Below, piece by piece: positions 6,957 through 9,705 of a stretch of DNA of 9,705 bases. The notes under the pieces were generated by a model that searched no databases, was not told the origin of the DNA, and saw only the letters and a program-made list of their open reading frames with translations. Each line of letters opens with the position of its first letter. Within the stretch, counting starts at the first letter, position 1. Both the position numbers and the translations under genes were made by a program. Source of the stretch: CAYSIX01 sp964431205 (GTDB taxonomy: Bacteria; Planctomycetota; Phycisphaerae; Phycisphaerales; Phycisphaeraceae); assembly GCA_964431205.1 (NCBI GenBank), contig CAYSIX010000166.1, positions 1 through 9,705 of the forward strand. The letters are read 5' to 3'.

Positions 6957-7289
6957 CGACACCCCGCCCCGCGCGACCAGCCAACCCGCGACGGGCGACG
7001 AGCATCAGCCCCCCGGCCAAGCCCGATCATGGGCTCGCCGTCTGCGTCGGGGCCATGGCCGGGGTGAAGGGAGCTTCCGCTCGCGCCGGTGCCGCCGAAC
7101 CCACGCCGCGCACCGCCGCTCCATCACTTCCGCTTGAGCACCTGCCTGGCCGGCAAATCGCCCATCGGCGCCCTTTGGCCAGGGAACGAACAACGGAACC
7201 CATCGGCCTCGCGGCCTTGGCCGTTGTGATCGACCCGGTTGTTATCGCGTATCGAGCAGCTTGGTGCGGGATCATCTGGTAAGAAGCGA
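6957..7289. other. Intergenic stretch with no convincing gene
   Basis: Reading frames here are short, overlap one another on both strands and resemble no protein family I know. The stretch lies downstream of the Gfo/Idh gene and upstream of the SHOCT-like gene, both on the - strand. The only structure I see is an inverted repeat at 7190-7227. No T-rich terminator follows the Gfo/Idh stop. A small unrecognised gene or RNA cannot be excluded. Confidence 0.5.
7190..7227. repeat. Inverted repeat with nested GC hairpin
   Basis: ACAACGG (7190-7196) is the exact inverse complement of CCGTTGT (7221-7227). Between them GGCC (7205-7208) can pair with GGCC (7213-7216) around TCGC. It lies about 60 bases beyond the Gfo/Idh stop on the - strand. 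It has no T run, so it is not a standard intrinsic terminator; it could be a 3' RNA structure or chance in GC-rich DNA. Confidence 0.4.
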
Positions 7290-8360
7290 TCAGCCGGGCG
7301 CCGCTCCATCCGGCGTTTTCGCTGCCTGCACGTTCACCGGCGTCCAGCATCGGGTTCGGGCACTTTCCAGCAGCGCCGAGGTGACGTGAAGATTCCGGAT
7401 CGACTGTTCGAGCGGCATGGGGAACGGGGCGTCGTGGTACAAGGTCTCGTAGACGTGCTCGAGTTGGAGCCGATAGCTGTCAAGCGGAGGGAACTTCTCG
7501 ACGCGGCGCTGGCCCTGCTCGTCGCCGAAACTGCTGCCGTTGCAGATTTCGATTTCCCGCGGCTGGTTCTTGGTGACCACGGCCGCCGGGATGTCCAGCC
7601 ACCCCTCGGTTCCGGAGATGTGGACCGCATGCCGCCAGGCGCCGCGGTGACTGCTCTCGAACTGGCCTACGGCGGTGTTCTCGTAGACGATGGTGGCCGT
7701 CTGGGCGATATCGAAATCATGCCCCGGATGGCAGGTCGTATGGCAGATGACCTGCAGCGGCCGCGCGTTGATGAAGTGGGTCAGCGCGTCGATCAGGTAG
7801 CAGCCTTTGGCCGCGATCGTGCCGCCGCCCAGTTCGACGCGATTGCGCCAATTGTTTGGATCCGGCTCGCCTTTCTGGGAGTCGGAGAAGTGGGCCTGAA
7901 TCGAGGTGACCTCGCCGATCTCCCCGGCTTCAATGATCTGCTTCGCTCGAGCGATCTGCGGGTGGTGCCGATAGGTCAGTCCCTCGCAGACAAACACGCC
8001 CGACTCGCGCGCCAGCCGCCCGATCCGCTCACCCTCTTCGCCGTTCATCGCCAGGGCCTTCTCGCAGAGGATCGCCGGCGCCCCGAGTTCGATCGCTTGC
8101 TGAATCTCCGCCACATGGTTGGCCGGGAACGTCGCCAGCAGCAGCAGGTCGACGTGAGCCTCTCGAAGCAGTTGCTCCATGGATGCGAAGCTCTGCGGGA
8201 CGGCGAACTCCCGCGCGTATGCCTCCGCCTTCCCGTCGATGAAGTCGGCGCATGCCTGCAGCGTCAGCTTTGGACTCGCCGCGATCGCCTCGCCGTGGGC
8301 CCGCGCGATCCCGCCGCAGCCTACCAATCCCACCTTCATCACCGCGTCGTCCCGTGCCAC
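7290..8360 (-). CDS. Gfo/Idh/MocA family NAD(P)-dependent oxidoreductase
   Basis: The protein has 356 residues, the usual length for this family of sugar and cyclitol dehydrogenases. A Rossmann fold opens with VGLVGCGGIARAH (G14, G16, A19 of the dinucleotide-binding loop), and Asp39 ends the second strand. ILCEKALAM (97-105) takes the place of the usual EKP loop; Lys101 is kept but Pro is Ala. The C-terminal sheet domain contains GGGTIAAKGCYLID. Related dehydrogenases have Asp and His in this motif, while here the positions are Ala184 and Tyr188, so substrate or chemistry may differ. The GTG start at 8360 has GAGGTG four bases upstream. ATG 8339 (MKVGLVG) is a plausible alternative and matches the common N-terminus better. 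It follows the isomerase gene by 22 bases, so the two probably act on one substrate, which I cannot name. Confidence 0.9.
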   Translation of the reverse strand: MARDDAVMKVGLVGCGGIARAHGEAIAASPKLTLQACADFIDGKAEAYAREFAVPQSFASMEQLLREAHVDLLLLATFPANHVAEIQQAIELGAPAILCEKALAMNGEEGERIGRLARESGVFVCEGLTYRHHPQIARAKQIIEAGEIGEVTSIQAHFSDSQKGEPDPNNWRNRVELGGGTIAAKGCYLIDALTHFINARPLQVICHTTCHPGHDFDIAQTATIVYENTAVGQFESSHRGAWRHAVHISGTEGWLDIPAAVVTKNQPREIEICNGSSFGDEQGQRRVEKFPPLDSYRLQLEHVYETLYHDAPFPMPLEQSIRNLHVTSALLESARTRCWTPVNVQAAKTPDGAAPG

Positions 8361-8382
8361 AGGTCACCTCGCTCGTTAGGTG

Positions 8383-9201
8383 TCAAACGCCGAACAACTC
8401 ACGCAGTTTCCGCCGGCTGATCGCTGCGCACGCGTCGTACGGCCGGCCCCGGCTCAGGCCGTCGCAGCCGTTCTGCTCGGCGACGATCCAGCCGGTGTAG
8501 CCCACGCTCGCCAACGCGTCACGGATCGCTTCCAGCGGAACCCGCCCCTCCCCCAACGGCGTGTTCAGATCGGTGGCCTCGGCGTAATCCTTCGCCTCCA
8601 CCAGACCGATCCGCTCCGCATGATCGCGGATCAGCGTCACCGTGCGCTCGGCCAGCGGCAGGTCCGTGAAGTCCTTCGTGGAATGGCCCGTCTCCACCAC
8701 CAGCCGCACATGCGCCGGATCGGTCCGCTGCATCACCTCCGCCGTCTCGCCATACCGGGCCGCGACGCCGATCGTGCGCGGGTGATGGCAGACCTGGACC
8801 GACCACGTCGACGCCAGCGCCCCGAGGTCGTTCAGCCACGCGACCTCGTCGTCGAGCGTGGCCCGATCCCGCGGCGCCGAAAGACAGACCAGCCGGTCGC
8901 AGCCATTGGCCCGCATGAAGTCGAGCACCGGCCGATACCGATCCCGATCGCCGAACATCTCCACGTCCACGCTCGCCAGCGACAGTCCTTCGCCCGCCAG
9001 CATGCGTGCAAAGGTCCGCGGTTCGTCCAGGAACGGCTCCCAGCCCCACCAGGCGAAACCCGAAATCCCGTCGTAGCCCAACTCCCGAACCCGGCTCAGC
9101 CACCGCGGAAAATCCGCTCCCGTCGGAATGTTCCAGGATAGCGCCATCGAGGCGATGCGCAATCCGGGAAACGACCCGGTTCGATTGCTGGGTTGCGGCA
9201 T
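8383..9201 (-). CDS. Sugar phosphate isomerase/epimerase-like TIM-barrel protein (AP endonuclease family 2)
   Basis: The protein has 272 residues from ATG 9201 and fits the xylose-isomerase-like TIM barrel family (PF01261), which includes inosose dehydratase IolE and many sugar isomerases and epimerases. Characteristic strand ends are visible: ELGYDGISG near 40-48, CHHPRTIG (138-145), VVETGHS (168-174), IRDHAERIGLVEAKDY (191-206), then LGEGRVPLEAIRDAL and GWIVAEQNG. Likely metal ligands, by analogy with IolE-type enzymes, are Glu170, His173, His194 and Glu242. ETGH replaces the commoner DTGH. AAGGGG seven bases before ATG 9201 supports that start over the in-frame GTG at 9207. It is the first gene of an operon with the Gfo/Idh oxidoreductase. 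The pairing suggests catabolism of a sugar, inositol-like or keto-sugar compound; the substrate is not evident. No signal peptide is seen, so it should be cytoplasmic. Confidence 0.88.
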   Translation of the reverse strand: MPQPSNRTGSFPGLRIASMALSWNIPTGADFPRWLSRVRELGYDGISGFAWWGWEPFLDEPRTFARMLAGEGLSLASVDVEMFGDRDRYRPVLDFMRANGCDRLVCLSAPRDRATLDDEVAWLNDLGALASTWSVQVCHHPRTIGVAARYGETAEVMQRTDPAHVRLVVETGHSTKDFTDLPLAERTVTLIRDHAERIGLVEAKDYAEATDLNTPLGEGRVPLEAIRDALASVGYTGWIVAEQNGCDGLSRGRPYDACAAISRRKLRELFGV

Positions 9202-9427
9202 CTGCACACCCCTTTATGTCACGACGGGCCTGGTTGGCGATCGCGGTAAGGTCTGCGGCATCTTGTACATCATCACGGTAGCGTCCCGCAAGCCATCCGG
9301 TCACCGGTTCCCCTGCCGCCCTCGCCGGCGCCCTGATAAGCGGACTTGGCCTCGTCCTCTGCTTTCAGGCCCTCGCCGGGCGCCCGCCGCTTTGCCCCTC
9401 TTCGGCCCCCGTCCTATCCTGTCCGCC
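9202..9427. promoter_or_regulatory. Divergent intergenic region with short palindrome
   Basis: This gap separates the - strand isomerase operon from the + strand gene at 9428, so promoters for both should lie here. CCGGT-C-ACCGG at 9297-9307 is a perfect inverted repeat with a one-base centre and could be half of an operator. It is short for a GC-rich region. I see no convincing -35/-10 pair for the leftward operon. Confidence 0.3.
9392..9420 (+). promoter_or_regulatory. Candidate promoter for the gene at 9428, leaderless
   Basis: TTGCCC (9392-9397) and TATCCT (9415-9420) each match the sigma-70 consensus hexamers at four of six positions and are 17 bases apart. Seven bases separate the second box from ATG 9428, so transcription would start at the start codon. 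No Shine-Dalgarno sequence precedes this ATG. Confidence 0.33.
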
Positions 9428-9705
9428 ATGAGCGAGGACATGCTGCAACAGCGGATCTCCCAGTGGGAGAAGATGACCAGCGAGGACCCGGACAACGCCA
9501 TGGGCTGGTTCAGTCTGGGCAACGCCTACAAGGAGGCCGACCGGGACGAGGACGCCGCCGGGCGCGCGGTCGACCGCCAGAAGCTGATCGACGCGCTGAT
9601 CGACCAGGGGCTGATGGCCGGCGGGACGCAGGCCGACCAGATCGCGGTGGACACCGACCTGCTGGTCGCCATCCACCGCTACATGGCGCGGTCGCCGACC
9701 CGGCT
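9428..9705 (+). CDS. TPR-like protein start (Fe(2+)-trafficking-type of planctomycetes?), possibly chimeric; 3' end outside window
   Basis: Ninety-two codons are visible from ATG 9428 to the window edge. Residues 1-44 (MLQQRISQWEKM, then DPDNAMGWFSLGNAYKEADR) form a helix followed by a TPR-like helix pair. They resemble small TPR proteins that I recall from planctomycete genomes, some annotated as Fe(2+)-trafficking proteins. From about residue 47 the expected second repeat is absent. Residues 49-92 (DRQKLIDALIDQGL, then VAIHRYMARSPTR) instead resemble the extreme C-terminal region of 4-alpha-glucanotransferases (MalQ), which read D-R-x-x-L-x-x-A-L-x-x-x-G-L and later a helix ending in F-L-A-R-T-P-S-R-L. 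Either this is an unusual protein or the assembly joins two genes near 9560. No ribosome binding site precedes ATG 9428; an in-frame ATG at 9440 is an alternative start. Confidence 0.55.
   Translation, partial: MSEDMLQQRISQWEKMTSEDPDNAMGWFSLGNAYKEADRDEDAAGRAVDRQKLIDALIDQGLMAGGTQADQIAVDTDLLVAIHRYMARSPTR

Noticed and set aside
5448..7067. A 539-codon open frame on the + strand
   Set aside because: It runs opposite clpX and the SHOCT-like gene, passes through the N run and shows no domain; it is a GC-driven shadow.
7027..7350. A 107-codon - strand frame in the gap after the Gfo/Idh gene
   Set aside because: It overlaps the end of the Gfo/Idh gene, has no recognisable family and no clear ribosome binding site. 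Other frames in the same stretch are equally open.
1..9705. CRISPR arrays, tRNA or rRNA genes, insertion sequences, toxin-antitoxin or defence islands
   Set aside because: I saw no regularly spaced direct repeats, cloverleaf-like sequence, transposase motifs or terminal inverted repeats. The single Uma2 protein is not enough to call a defence system.

Overview
The window is GC-rich, gene-dense bacterial chromosome from a draft assembly; two runs of exactly ten N sit inside genes. Gene content is mostly housekeeping: ribosomal protein S1, chorismate synthase, a C-terminal processing protease and ClpX, plus a small sugar-type oxidoreductase/isomerase operon. This mix, the TPR-like start of the last gene and the style of the proteins suggest Planctomycetota, perhaps Phycisphaerae. 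That is an inference from family resemblance only; no rRNA is present.

Layout. The 3' part of rpsA lies on the + strand (1-686) and ends at a strong bidirectional hairpin terminator (760-785). Every recognised gene from 794 to about 9201 is then on the - strand. Read in transcription order from the right these are: a TIM-barrel sugar isomerase/epimerase, a Gfo/Idh/MocA oxidoreductase 22 bases behind it (one operon), a 345-base gap without a convincing gene, a one-pass membrane protein with a SHOCT-like motif, clpX (interrupted by an assembly gap), a large secreted S41/PDZ protease, aroC, and a Uma2-type nuclease-fold protein 18 bases behind aroC. A divergent + gene begins at 9428 and runs off the window.

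Functional themes. ClpX (cytoplasmic unfoldase) and the S41 protease (exported) make a two-gene protein quality-control stretch. The isomerase and oxidoreductase look like sequential steps on a sugar or cyclitol. aroC makes chorismate, and the Uma2 protein is an unexpected passenger in its transcription unit.

I found no CRISPR array, tRNA, rRNA, insertion sequence or defence island. The points most worth checking are: a possible chimeric gene at the right edge (TPR-like start, MalQ-like end); about 40 codons missing from clpX behind the N run; -10-like boxes placed 6-7 bases before three start codons, suggesting leaderless transcripts; a Gfo/Idh enzyme lacking the usual active-site Asp/His and EKP residues; and an acidic insertion in chorismate synthase.
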